64,000 nt of DNA from Candidatus Dependentiae bacterium (GCA_018266175.1 JAFEAY010000021.1:304811-368810), one strand, 5' to 3'; shown: positions 47,807 to 57,971, counted from the stretch's first letter. Notes: generated by a model not told the origin, from the letters alone. Program-made: numbers and translations.

Positions 47807-48709
47807 ATGATTTTAATCCTTTTATTGCATATTATTTATGGAGCAACCTTTACAATCAGTAAAATACTCATCTCTTACGCTACTCCAATTTTGGTTATTG
47901 GCATTCGAATGACACTTGCAGGATTTTTATTGTTAGGATTTTCATTTTTTCTGGATAAAAATCGGATAAAATACAACTTTTACACAATTTCTAACATATG
48001 TGCGCTGGCATTTTTTGGCATATTTTTACCCTATGCACTCAGATATTGGTCTTTAAAATATCTGACCGTGCTGAAAACCTCATTGATTTACAACCTGAGT
48101 CCTTTTATTTCATTTATTTTTGCGTACTTATTTTTGAATGAAAGGATTTCCTGGAAAAAAATTGCTGGAATGACGCTTGGATTTCTAGGCGTTATCCCAA
48201 TTATTATGGCTCAAAGCAGCGCCGAAGAATCGATTAAATCTTTTCTTTTTGTCTCATGGGCAGAAATAGCAATGCTTGTATCAGTCAGTAGTTTTTGTCT
48301 TGGATGGGTAATCTTAAAAAAATTTATTTCAAAGGAATCTATCTCATCATTTGCTCTTAACGGCAGAACAATGATTATTGGGGGCATTCTCTCTCTAATT
48401 ACTTCATGCTTATTTGAACAAAACTTAACAATAAAAGATCCAGTAAATTTTTCCTTCTGGCTCATTTTAATTATACTTATGACAAACGTTACATGCTTTT
48501 ATCTGTATTCATATCTTCTGAAAAAATACTCTGCAACGCTCATATCATTAGGAGGCCTTCTTGCACCACTATCAGCAGGATTCACAAGCTGGATCTTACT
48601 TGGTGAAAAAATTACCATCGATAGCCTAGCGAGTGGCATATTCATTGTGATTGGTTTTTTAATTTTTTACTTAGATGAAATAAAATCTCTTCAGAGCCCT
48701 GAAAACTAA
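47807..48709 (+). CDS. Drug/metabolite-type transporter (EamA family)
   Basis: 300 residues with ten hydrophobic segments in two EamA halves (about 1-135 and 150-295). Sequences such as YATPILVIGIRMTLAGFLLL and YLFLNERISWKKIAGMTLGFLGVIPI are typical of the DMT superfamily. Inner-membrane exporter or exchanger of amino acids, sugars or nucleotide sugars; the substrate cannot be read. The ribosome site is weak. It follows the tRNA terminator. Confidence 0.85.
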   Translation: MILILLLHIIYGATFTISKILISYATPILVIGIRMTLAGFLLLGFSFFLDKNRIKYNFYTISNICALAFFGIFLPYALRYWSLKYLTVLKTSLIYNLSPFISFIFAYLFLNERISWKKIAGMTLGFLGVIPIIMAQSSAEESIKSFLFVSWAEIAMLVSVSSFCLGWVILKKFISKESISSFALNGRTMIIGGILSLITSCLFEQNLTIKDPVNFSFWLILIILMTNVTCFYLYSYLLKKYSATLISLGGLLAPLSAGFTSWILLGEKITIDSLASGIFIVIGFLIFYLDEIKSLQSPEN

Positions 48710-48813
48710 TCACTCTCTGTCCCAATGAACTATTTTATAATGATGCAAACAAAAAGTCGTAAAAAAATTAGAAAAAGCCCTTATTGCCTCTCAACAGATC
48801 AAAGATCACAATC

Positions 48814-49386
48814 ATGACTAATATTATTTCAAACAACAGAGAACATAGCTTACTCGATATTCGTTCTCGGGGTGATATTCCACAAGAATACCAAAACACA
48901 CCCATCGGCCTCTTACTCGAATATCACAACTTAAATCGTGAATTTGACAGTTACGATAGCGCTCAATTGCTTGTTGGCATGTGCATGGATAACCGCAAAC
49001 ATTTACATATCCCTGAAAATTTTTCATTTATTATTCGCGCTGGCGGTGCCAACTTACGGCCCAGTGAATTTAAAATCTCTTATGTGATTGCAGTAGCTGG
49101 CATACGCTATATCGCTCTCATTGGCCACGACCAATGCTCCATGGTTAATGTTATGGCGCGTAAAGAAAGATTCATTCAAGGTCTTATTGATGGCGCTGGA
49201 TGGGATCGAGAAGAAGCCAAAAGGTATTTCTTGAAATTTGCTCCAATGTTTGAAATTGGCAATGAGGTTGATTTTGTCCAGAGTGAAGCAAAGCGCTTAC
49301 GACTGAAATATCCAAAGATTGTTATCGCTCCACTCATCTATCGCGTTCAAGAAAATCGATTGTATCTGATCGAAGAAATTGAATAA
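48814..49386 (+). CDS. Beta-type carbonic anhydrase
   Basis: 190 residues from ATG 48814. Interconverts CO2 and bicarbonate. Zinc ligands and active-site residues: C57-x-D59-x-R61 in CMDNR, then H105-x2-C108 in GHDQC, with RAGGAN between, the equivalent of the family RNAGN motif. The subfamily differs from textbook enzymes (CMDNR instead of CSDSR), so it may be a divergent clade. Bicarbonate supply would suit the biotin carboxylase encoded at 55.6 kb. Confidence 0.85.
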   Translation: MTNIISNNREHSLLDIRSRGDIPQEYQNTPIGLLLEYHNLNREFDSYDSAQLLVGMCMDNRKHLHIPENFSFIIRAGGANLRPSEFKISYVIAVAGIRYIALIGHDQCSMVNVMARKERFIQGLIDGAGWDREEAKRYFLKFAPMFEIGNEVDFVQSEAKRLRLKYPKIVIAPLIYRVQENRLYLIEEIE

Positions 49387-49394
49387 TTCAAAAA

Positions 49395-49465
49395 TTCAAG
49401 ATAGCTTTAAAGCAAGAGAGGCTCCCTAAATTTGAGAGCCTCTCTTGCTTTAAAGCTATCTTGAA
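49395..49465. repeat. Perfect 30-bp inverted repeat between convergent genes
   Basis: The arms at 49395-49424 and 49436-49465 are perfect reverse complements, enclosing an 11-base loop. It lies between the carbonic anhydrase and collagen genes, both reading into it. The stem is far longer than ordinary terminators and lacks a long T-run. It could be a terminator for both genes, an RNase III-sensitive RNA or a remnant of a small mobile element. Confidence 0.85.
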
Positions 49466-49504
49466 CAACCAAATAGTATCAAGAATAGTTCATTATCAAA
49501 TCAC

Positions 49505-50668
<1,164 letters not shown>

Positions 50669-50769
50669 ACCTCACTCCTTTTACAAAAAGGTTAATACTA
50701 TCTCTTTTTAAAATATCGATAATGCCCTCAAGAAATAACGCTTTCTGAATATCTAGAACAAACCTGCTA

Positions 50770-51201
50770 TTAACCGATTAATCCTGTAGCTCCTGTTGCT
50801 CCTGTTGCTCCTGTTGGACCGGTTGCTCCTGTTGCTCCTGTTGGACCAGTCGCTCCCGTTGCCCCAGTTGATCCTGTTGCTCCAGGTAAACCAACACCAG
50901 CTTCACCTCGTCGACCTCGAGGGCCTCGAGGACCTTGAGGTCCAGCTAATAGACAAGATTTCATTTGTGAATACTGATTAATCAGGCCTGTAATTTCTTC
51001 AACAAGCTTATGTCCCTCTTTGATACTTCTTGATAATTCGTGATTCTCTAAAGCTCGTACTATTTTCTCAATCATTTCAGAATCAATGTCATTACCATTT
51101 TCTATCTGGCTCGTACAATATATCTGAAAATACAATCCTAAATTCAATAAAAGTGCTATTCCCGCAAGCTTGAACCATGTTGTTTTTCCATGCAGCTTCA
51201 T
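50770..51201 (-). CDS. Short exported collagen-like protein without C-terminal domain
   Basis: 143 residues, AAGGA before ATG 51201. The N-terminal part is homologous to the longer collagen: same Lys/Trp motif (KTTWFKLAG against KSTWLKGAT), then [16 protein letters not shown] against [16 protein letters not shown]. The stalk starts at about 87 with [16 protein letters not shown] and ends in a series of Gly-Ala-Thr and Gly-Pro-Thr triplets, stopping after GLIG with no globular domain. It is either a natural short partner (a heterotrimer chain) or a truncated copy. 101 bases separate it from the long gene. Confidence 0.88.
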   Translation of the reverse strand: MKLHGKTTWFKLAGIALLLNLGLYFQIYCTSQIENGNDIDSEMIEKIVRALENHELSRSIKEGHKLVEEITGLINQYSQMKSCLLAGPQGPRGPRGRRGEAGVGLPGATGSTGATGATGPTGATGATGPTGATGATGATGLIG

Positions 51202-51285
51202 CTCTTATTCCTTCTCAAGCAAAGTTAATAAAAACTATGTTTTCAATAATACAAACTTACTAAAAACTGGGTCAACAATTCTCAT

Positions 51286-52176
51286 TCAAACCATTGTTTG
51301 ATTTGTCTGTGCACCAAACTCTTGCAACCAAGGCTCAGTTCTCAACGCAGATTCATTTTCTGCAAATGTTATGTATCCATAGACTTCACGGTTATCGAGG
51401 TATTGTGCAACTTTTTTCTTGCGCGCAACATCACTAAAAATAACGTACTCATAACGAAAACTTCCATCATCATAAGAAATTTTATCAAGCACATCGTAAC
51501 GAACAAAATAAGCACAATGAACAACTGGTACGTCAATTAAACCTTTAATTTTTTGATCCCACAATAAATAATAATCAGAGCATTCTTCATAGTATCCATC
51601 GGCTGTAATTGCAGCATGATAATTTGAATAGACTGAATTTTGAACATCCAATGTCTGAAAGCATTTCATAAGTGGAGCAACAATCGGCAAATTAGTTTGA
51701 GCAATTTTTTCAAGGGTATGAGGCTTAATAAAGTTATCGCAATCGACAACAAAATAATGAGATCTCATCCTCTGTGCCCAATCAACAGAATCTTGTCTAA
51801 TTTTGCCAAGAATTTTAAACCGCTCTTCATTCCACTCATGTTGCCCATATTTCTGGACAGGCTGTACCACATCAGTTTTATCAAAATAAATTGTTGCATA
51901 ACGAGAACGCACTTTTGCAACCCAAGCTTCTAATATTTGAGCAGTTGTATCGTTATTATTATTGGTACGAATATAAAGGTTTGTTTTATTTGCAGGCCAT
52001 GTTTGTTGCTCAATGCACTGCAAATAAAGCGGCAAGGTGTGCGCTTTGTCTTTAGCAAGAATTGCAATGGTTATGGTTTCAACAGGATTTTTTTTATGTT
52101 CATCCAGCGCACCAAGCGCACCTATTCCCAAAAAAAGACCTAGCCCTAAAGCAATAAAACTCTTTCGTCTCATCAT
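51286..52176 (-). CDS. Exported glycosyltransferase resembling procollagen galactosyltransferase N-terminal domain
   Basis: 296 residues. N-terminal signal or anchor (KSFIALGLGLFLGIGALGA). The rest matches a GT-A fold seen at the N-terminus of animal COLGALT1/2: ITIAILAKDKAHTLPLYLQCIEQQ against the animal start, WNEERFKILGKIRQ, FVVDCDNFIKPHTL with the metal-binding DxD (DCD), VAPLMKCFQ, YSNYHAAITADGYYEE, VPVVHCAYFVRYDVL and VYGYITFAENESALR. The C-terminal GT25 half of animal enzymes is absent. Directly downstream lie two collagen genes, and a second glycosyltransferase is 21 bases upstream, so transfer of a sugar to the collagen stalk is the leading inference. Similarity is from recall and needs alignment. 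Confidence 0.78.
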   Translation of the reverse strand: MMRRKSFIALGLGLFLGIGALGALDEHKKNPVETITIAILAKDKAHTLPLYLQCIEQQTWPANKTNLYIRTNNNNDTTAQILEAWVAKVRSRYATIYFDKTDVVQPVQKYGQHEWNEERFKILGKIRQDSVDWAQRMRSHYFVVDCDNFIKPHTLEKIAQTNLPIVAPLMKCFQTLDVQNSVYSNYHAAITADGYYEECSDYYLLWDQKIKGLIDVPVVHCAYFVRYDVLDKISYDDGSFRYEYVIFSDVARKKKVAQYLDNREVYGYITFAENESALRTEPWLQEFGAQTNQTMV

Positions 52177-52197
52177 AATGACTCTTTTTGATAAATA

Positions 52198-53562
52198 TTA
52201 ACATGAAGCTTCTTGTTGGCACTGCTCCAGATATAATGCTAAATTACGATGCAAATGAGGCGCTTCTGGATTTTCTTGCAACGCTTTCTCAACAGCAGTT
52301 TTACCATTTTCATAATCTCCAACATACCATGCGCCAATCCCCATCAAATCATGTCGTGTGTAGTCGTATAATTTTTTATCCACAAATAATATATCTGAAC
52401 TAGGATAAGGCATTTTTACCGCATGTGATGCAAAAATATAACAAAGCTCTTTATGCCCAGCCTTCCAAAAAAGATCAGCCAGACAGATCAGCGGCTCAGC
52501 ACGATTTGGTCGCAGAGAAAAAGCTTCAATATATTTTAATATAGCCTGATCCTTCATTCCCATTTGATTATAAACATGAGCAAGTCGATAAGATGTCATA
52601 AAGTTTTCCTCGTTCCATCCAACATTATTCATAGCAACACGCTTTTCATACCAAATACGTGCATTTTCTAGATCACCTAAGCAATCATACGTCTGTCCAA
52701 GATAAAAAACCGGTCGAGGGTCTTGAGGAGTTTTTTTATGTTCGTTATGCAAGACTTCAAGATCTCGAACGTATCGTCTTTTGGATTTTTCATGTCCATA
52801 CTCTGAAACGCGCCATTCAAAAAATGTTTCTGGTTGAACTTTTTCATATAATTCAGGCAAAGTTGCCCAGTTGGGCACTTCATGAACAGCTCCTACAAAC
52901 TTGAGTCCTGCCGCACTGCGAAATAACCGAGGTGTATAGTTGTCAATATAATCATTCATGATACGAACTAAATACAGGGGAGTTGTGCCATTTTTATGTT
53001 CCTGGCAAAATTTGATCAAACCCTGAACATTATGCATATACCACTCAGCATCAACAACCAGGGTGAAGCATGCATGAGGAAAAGCTTGCTGGGCAAGCTC
53101 CATAGATCTTGAGCGTGAAGTTGCAAAATCAATAAACGGCTCTTGCTTAATTACGCCATGTGCAATACTATGTTTCTTAAAGAATGCTTGCGTAACTGAA
53201 ACAGTACTATCGGTTGAACCGGTATCAAAAACCAGAAAGTGGTTAAGTCCACCATCAACAAACGGCTGTAGCGTCTCTTGTATGACACTTGCCTCATTTT
53301 TGACCATAATAACCACAACGAGCAATGGATCATACACTTGGACCAGGGGAACTTGAGCTTCCTTTTCTATAGGTTGGCACACAGACTTTGTGTCAATTGT
53401 TGTAAACTGTTGTTCAACAAGCCGATCGAATTGATCTATTGACATATGTTTAATAGCGCTGGGATCATTAAGATTCAGGTCAGAGCCTGCAACAAGCGGT
53501 ACTGTGCAGACCAAAGCAAAAAATAATGATATACGAAGTAGTATCATTGATTTGATTTTCAT
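52198..53562 (-). CDS. Exported GT2-family glycosyltransferase with TPR repeats
   Basis: 454 residues, AAGGAG before ATG 53562. Signal peptide (1-25, ISLFFALVCTVPLVAG). Glycosyltransferase family 2 domain at about 75-240: VVVIMVKNEASVIQETLQPF, VFDTGSTDSTV, LVVDAEWYMH (the D-x-D/E position) and FVGAVHEVPN. TPR-like helices at about 285-450 (FYLGQTYDCLGDLENARIWYEKRVAMNN; LAHVYNQMGMKDQAILKYIEAFSLRPN). Such GT2-TPR proteins glycosylate peptides or surface molecules. First gene of the collagen unit, so the two enzymes may build a disaccharide. An exported glycosyltransferase needs its sugar donor outside the cytoplasm, which is unusual. Confidence 0.82.
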   Translation of the reverse strand: MKIKSMILLRISLFFALVCTVPLVAGSDLNLNDPSAIKHMSIDQFDRLVEQQFTTIDTKSVCQPIEKEAQVPLVQVYDPLLVVVIMVKNEASVIQETLQPFVDGGLNHFLVFDTGSTDSTVSVTQAFFKKHSIAHGVIKQEPFIDFATSRSRSMELAQQAFPHACFTLVVDAEWYMHNVQGLIKFCQEHKNGTTPLYLVRIMNDYIDNYTPRLFRSAAGLKFVGAVHEVPNWATLPELYEKVQPETFFEWRVSEYGHEKSKRRYVRDLEVLHNEHKKTPQDPRPVFYLGQTYDCLGDLENARIWYEKRVAMNNVGWNEENFMTSYRLAHVYNQMGMKDQAILKYIEAFSLRPNRAEPLICLADLFWKAGHKELCYIFASHAVKMPYPSSDILFVDKKLYDYTRHDLMGIGAWYVGDYENGKTAVEKALQENPEAPHLHRNLALYLEQCQQEASC

Positions 53563-53658
53563 GTATCTCTCCTTTTTATAAAAAAACTCCTTTAAGTTTT
53601 TAAAATAAAGCAGATGCGATACTTTTTGTAAACTAAATTTTATAAGGAATAATAATTA

Positions 53659-54468
53659 ATGCCTCACTTTACCATTGCACTGCTTCAACTCATGCCCGCA
53701 AAAACTTTTGCTGAAAATCTAAACAAAGGGCTTCGCGCATGCGAACAAGCAAAAGCCCGTGGTGCTGACTTGGCGTTATTTCCAGAAATGTGGAATATCG
53801 GATACGATTTTGATCATATGGATTTAGAACATGCAATTACTCTTGAAGACAATTTTATTCAAGCATTTTGCACACAAGCCCGCAAGCTTGAAATAGCTAT
53901 TGCAATAACATTCTTAGGTAAGGGTACATCAAAGCCTACTAACAATATAGCACTCATCAACGCGCAAGGGGAAATTCTTTTTAATTACGCAAAAGTACAC
54001 ATCTGCTCATTTGACCCTGATGGTTCTGAGCGCAACTTAGAAGCAGGCAATTCATTTAAAACAGCTGAACTGCATTATGAAGGAAAAATGGTCAAAGTTG
54101 GAGCTATGATCTGCTTTGATCGTGAATTTCCTGAAAGTGCTCGTACACTGATGTTGCAAGGCGCAGAAATTATCATCACTCCAAACGCCTGTTTTATGTA
54201 CTACGACTCATTGCTTGATGATGTACGTATTGGCCAATTCAGGGCTCGTGCATTTGAAAATATGGTGGGAGTCGCGCTCACAAACTATCCCTCTCCAAAG
54301 AATGATGGTCATAGCTGCGCATTTGATGTCGATGGCAAGCGGTTGATTATCGCTGGCGAGCACGAAGACATTCTTCTTGCAACCTTTGACTTAGAAAAAA
54401 TAAGAATTTGGCAACACAATGAGGTCTGGGGCTCAAAATTTCGACGCCCTGAGTGTTATAAAGTTTAA
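53659..54468 (+). CDS. Carbon-nitrogen hydrolase (nitrilase superfamily)
   Basis: 269 residues, normal length for amidase or N-carbamoylputrescine-type enzymes. Catalytic triad visible: Glu in LFPEMWN, Lys in NYAKVHIC, Cys in GAMICFDREFPESARTL. Hydrolyses a C-N bond of an amide; the exact substrate (omega-amidase, N-carbamoylputrescine, other) cannot be decided. Cytoplasmic, no signal peptide. Convergent with the MerR-like gene, with 17 bases between them. Confidence 0.9.
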   Translation: MPHFTIALLQLMPAKTFAENLNKGLRACEQAKARGADLALFPEMWNIGYDFDHMDLEHAITLEDNFIQAFCTQARKLEIAIAITFLGKGTSKPTNNIALINAQGEILFNYAKVHICSFDPDGSERNLEAGNSFKTAELHYEGKMVKVGAMICFDREFPESARTLMLQGAEIIITPNACFMYYDSLLDDVRIGQFRARAFENMVGVALTNYPSPKNDGHSCAFDVDGKRLIIAGEHEDILLATFDLEKIRIWQHNEVWGSKFRRPECYKV

Positions 54469-54485
54469 TTTAAATTTTACAACAC

Positions 54486-55085
54486 TTAATCCAGGAGTTC
54501 ATGCAACCGCAAAAGCTGCTCTTTAAGCGCCGCTAATCCATCATAAAATGAATCATCCGGCAACGCTCGTGCAGGAAAACAAATTTCTTGGGCCGCTTGA
54601 ACAGTTGCTGTTTCTTGAACTATTTCTTTTGAGATTATCTGTTCTTCACAGACGACTTGAGGCTCAGATTGTGCATGAAGTACGAATTCTTGATCAGGTT
54701 CACCGTCTTGCTCATCTTCAAGTTCACAATCGCGAGCTTCTTGATCGTCATCAGTTTGCACAGCGTGAGATGAAAATTCTTGTGGTAACTCATCAAGATC
54801 TTGAAATGAATCATTCGGTGCTAATTTTGCACCAGCAAGAACTTCAGGGAGCTGTTTTTTGGCACCGGCAATGGTAAAGCCCTGGTTGTACAAAAGATCT
54901 TTAATCGTAAGAAATATAGCCAGGTCATCATTGGTATAAAAACGCTGTCCACCTTGAGAACGACCCGATTTAAGATCAAATTCTTTTTCCCAAAAGCGAA
55001 TAACAAACTTTTTAACTTTTAACTCTTTGGCCAAATCCCCAATTCTAAATTGTCGCTTGGCCATCTGGGTTTTCTGGATTTGCAT
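54486..55085 (-). CDS. MerR-family transcription regulator
   Basis: 199 residues. GGGAG lies five bases before ATG 55085, which decides the start although it overlaps the carrier gene by 41 bases. N-terminal winged helix-turn-helix of MerR type (FRIGDLAKELKVKKFVIRFWEKEFDLKSGRSQGGQRFYTNDDLAI, about 13-60). After it comes a Glu/Asp/Gln-rich segment (about 95-160) without a recognisable effector-binding domain and a short helical end (FYDGLAALKEQLLRLHELL). Lacks the metal-binding cysteines of MerR/ZntR. Its position behind a biotin carboxylase and carrier suggests control of that operon. Confidence 0.85.
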   Translation of the reverse strand: MQIQKTQMAKRQFRIGDLAKELKVKKFVIRFWEKEFDLKSGRSQGGQRFYTNDDLAIFLTIKDLLYNQGFTIAGAKKQLPEVLAGAKLAPNDSFQDLDELPQEFSSHAVQTDDDQEARDCELEDEQDGEPDQEFVLHAQSEPQVVCEEQIISKEIVQETATVQAAQEICFPARALPDDSFYDGLAALKEQLLRLHELLD

Positions 55086-55629
55086 TGCGACTCCCTTTCA
55101 TTTCAAGCTCTATTAATAGTTCATTTGGTTGTACCAAATTACCAAGAGCAATGAAAAGAGTTTTAATGATGCCATCCCTGCTTGCACAAATTTCGTTCTC
55201 CATTTTCATAGATTCAATAACAACCAGAGGCTGCCCTTTGAGTACAGTAGCACCTACGCTGCCTAAAACTCTAACAATGCGACCAGCCAGCGGACTCTTA
55301 ATCTGAGTTTCTGAAATTACAGCTGCGGGCCTGCACGATAATCCTCTATCTTTTTGTGCACCAAGGACTCGCTGCTCCTGCTCAATTTCATATTTCCTAC
55401 CCTGAATAAAAATATGAGAAACCGTTTGCGACTGAGTTGAATCACAAGCAACAACGTGTACCTGATTGTTAATGAGCAAGCTCATTGTTGAATGTAAATT
55501 TTTATTCTGAATTTGAGCAACATGATATTCGTAAGTCGATCCATCTTCTTGCTTAATAAGAGCAGTACTATTTTCGTACGTTACCGTAAATCTTTTACCA
55601 TTAAGCAGAAAGTGTTTGGTTACTCCCAT
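55045..55629 (-). CDS. Biotin carboxyl carrier protein/subunit
   Basis: 194 residues from ATG 55629 (GAAGGA seven bases upstream); a GTG at 55644 is also in frame. The last 80 residues form a biotinyl domain with the biotin-acceptor Lys in VIESMKMENEI and the typical SPLAGRIVRVLGSVGATVLKGQPL before it. The N-terminal part is a longer uncharacterised domain. Its start overlaps the end of the carboxylase gene by 10 bases, so the two proteins are made together. Similar to the carrier part of acyl-CoA (propionyl- or pyruvate-type) carboxylases. Confidence 0.9.
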   Translation of the reverse strand: MGVTKHFLLNGKRFTVTYENSTALIKQEDGSTYEYHVAQIQNKNLHSTMSLLINNQVHVVACDSTQSQTVSHIFIQGRKYEIEQEQRVLGAQKDRGLSCRPAAVISETQIKSPLAGRIVRVLGSVGATVLKGQPLVVIESMKMENEICASRDGIIKTLFIALGNLVQPNELLIELEMKGSRNANPENPDGQATI

Positions 55630-57149
55630 TGCCGATCCTTCCACCCATTGTGCTGTCTCACGTACTGAGAACTCATCTGAGTCTTATTTTTTTGGGGTTG
55701 AGATTGAACGATAATTGCTGCAATCAGGGCAATATGCTCTTGTGAAATTGTTTGATCATCACGATCGGAATGCTGAGCAAGAGTTTGAACTAAATTTGTA
55801 TCAGCCAAAAGCTGTGTATGAAAAGATCCTGTAGCAAAGAGCTCATGGTTCAAAATATTTTTTAAAAAATTACTATTGGTCGTAACGCCATCAAGTAAAA
55901 ATTCACTCAATACTTGATGCATAAACTGAGTAGCCTGCTGACGTGTTGCACCACAGGTTGAAACCTTTGCAATCATTGGATCAAAAAATGGGGTCACTGC
56001 TAACTCTTTATGCAAATCATAATCAATGCGACCAAACGAAATAGTTGGAATTGCTACATTAAGCAATGTTCCTGTTGCTGGCATAAAGTTGTGCTCAGGA
56101 TTTTCGGCATAAATACGGCACTCTATTGCATGTCCTCGACGAACAACATCGGCCTGAGTAAGCGAAAGCTGACCACATTGAGCAATGTCCAGTTGCAAAC
56201 CAACAAGGTCTATACCCGTCGTCAATTCAGTAATTGAATGCTCAACTTGTAGACGAGTATTCATTTCAAGAAAATAAAATTGCTCGTCGGATGTAACAAT
56301 AAATTCTACCGTTCCAATGCTTGAATAGTTAACTTTTTGCGCAAGCTGTAACGCAACCTGATACATTTTATCAAGCATTGTTTGACTCACAAACGAACAA
56401 GGCGCTTCTTCAATAATTTTTTGATGACGACGCTGAATTGAGCATTCGCGCTCGTATAAGTGAATCCATGAAACGCCATCACCTGCAATCTGAACTTCGA
56501 TGTGTCGCGCTTGTGTGAGATATTTTTCAACTAAAATTTGGCGGCCACCGGTCAACTTACCCGCTTCAGAACAGACACGCTGCCAGCTTGCTGCAAAGTC
56601 TTCCGCAGCTTCAACTCGACGCATACCCTTGCCACCGCCACCAAGCGGATCTTTAAGAATTATCGGAAACCCAATCTGTTGTGCTGCTACAAGCGCATAG
56701 CGCCAGTCATCTGGATTTACATTATCAAGGTGAACAGCAGGGACAACGGGAACACCTGCTTGCTCGGCAAGTTGGCGAGCTTGATGCTTATCGCCCATAC
56801 AAGAAATAATTTCTGGTGATGGCCCAATCCAGATCATACCTGCATCGATAACTTTTTGAGCGAACAAAGCATTTTCAGCTAAAAATCCATATCCAGGATG
56901 AACAGCATCAGCACCCGCGCACAATGCAATTTCAATAAGTTCATCCTGTGCTTGGTATGCAGAAAAACCTGAGCCTGAAAGTAGATATGCATAAGTTGCA
57001 CTTGCAACATATGCAAGTGATGCGTCGCTTGACTCAAAAACTGCAATTGTTTGAATACCTCGAGCATGTAACGTTGCTTGAATGCGACGAGCAACTTCTG
57101 ACCTGTTGGCAATAAGAACTTTTTTAATGCTACTCATACTTGTATTCAT
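55620..57149 (-). CDS. accC: Biotin carboxylase subunit (AccC-like)
   Basis: 509 residues. Adds CO2 (as bicarbonate, with ATP) to biotin. Domains: N-terminal biotin-carboxylase domain (KKVLIANRSEVARRIQATL; AVHPGYGFLAENALFA), ATP-grasp (KDPLGGGGKGMRRVE, then VQIAGDG, EMNTRLQVEHSITELTTGIDLV) and the C-terminal domain with ECRIYAENPEHNF. The long C-terminal extension beyond 440 is typical of acyl-CoA carboxylase alpha subunits. The carboxyltransferase (AccA/D or PccB type) is not in the window, so the acceptor cannot be named; pccA/oadA-type is an alternative. Confidence 0.93.
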   Translation of the reverse strand: MNTSMSSIKKVLIANRSEVARRIQATLHARGIQTIAVFESSDASLAYVASATYAYLLSGSGFSAYQAQDELIEIALCAGADAVHPGYGFLAENALFAQKVIDAGMIWIGPSPEIISCMGDKHQARQLAEQAGVPVVPAVHLDNVNPDDWRYALVAAQQIGFPIILKDPLGGGGKGMRRVEAAEDFAASWQRVCSEAGKLTGGRQILVEKYLTQARHIEVQIAGDGVSWIHLYERECSIQRRHQKIIEEAPCSFVSQTMLDKMYQVALQLAQKVNYSSIGTVEFIVTSDEQFYFLEMNTRLQVEHSITELTTGIDLVGLQLDIAQCGQLSLTQADVVRRGHAIECRIYAENPEHNFMPATGTLLNVAIPTISFGRIDYDLHKELAVTPFFDPMIAKVSTCGATRQQATQFMHQVLSEFLLDGVTTNSNFLKNILNHELFATGSFHTQLLADTNLVQTLAQHSDRDDQTISQEHIALIAAIIVQSQPQKNKTQMSSQYVRQHNGWKDRQWE

Positions 57150-57152
57150 AAC

Positions 57153-57971
57153 TTATGCTGCTGGAGCAATGCATTCGTCCTGCAATTGTGCTATTACTTC
57201 AGAAACAGAAACATCTATTTCATCGTGATCAACAGGATCAATAGATCCCTCTACATGAACAGCTCGATTATCAGAAAAATCTTCTTCTTTTTTGATACTC
57301 ACATTAAAGTTTGCTTCAACTTTTGACACGTTCATGTAGGTGCTGTAACGACTCAGTAGACGCCAAAGTTCAACCCAATCTGCACATTCTGCAGCACAAA
57401 GAGCAAGAGAGCTTTGTTGCCCATTGCCTTGCGGATTTTGATCATTACTTGCAAGAGCAAATCCACGTAAACAGATTTCAACAAGCAGTTGAATTACTTG
57501 ATTGATCTTAAAGCCACGCATTTTGCCTTGCTGCATTTCATTTTTCAAAGCAATATCGGTTGCACCCATAAAACGCATGACATCATATGCGGTGGCCAAA
57601 AGATAACAAAACAATTTGGGCTCATGATAAAGATTATATAATTTCCTATAGCCTGGAGGGCACACAGCAAGTCGTTCGTAAATTAATTTAAAATTTGGAG
57701 AACACGAAGCAAGCAATGCAGTGCTTTTAATAATCGCAGGGTCATTGCTGTCAACCGTCATGATATAGGGAATACTGAATAATGAGCGAGCAAGGTGCAC
57801 CAGTTCAATGTTATTGGATAATGCCTCTCCCGAATTGCTCAACGCAGTTTTTACTTGATCAAAATACCCAGCTTCTACTGCTGGTGCATCCATTGCCTGC
57901 AAACAAGAACTCATAACAAGTACGACGACCACACCAAGCGTCTTGATATGAGAGCACATTTTATACATCAT
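57153..57971 (-). CDS. Exported protein of unknown function, 272 aa
   Basis: Signal peptide (CSHIKTLGVVVVLVMSSCLQA, about 1-26). The body is mostly helical and rich in Leu/Ala (CLRGFALASNDQNPQG; LALCAAECADWVELWRLLSRYSTYM); the C-terminal 60 residues are acidic. Its stop lies three bases before the accC start, so it begins the same operon, which is odd for a secreted orphan. No family recognised. Confidence 0.7.
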   Translation of the reverse strand: MMYKMCSHIKTLGVVVVLVMSSCLQAMDAPAVEAGYFDQVKTALSNSGEALSNNIELVHLARSLFSIPYIMTVDSNDPAIIKSTALLASCSPNFKLIYERLAVCPPGYRKLYNLYHEPKLFCYLLATAYDVMRFMGATDIALKNEMQQGKMRGFKINQVIQLLVEICLRGFALASNDQNPQGNGQQSSLALCAAECADWVELWRLLSRYSTYMNVSKVEANFNVSIKKEEDFSDNRAVHVEGSIDPVDHDEIDVSVSEVIAQLQDECIAPAA

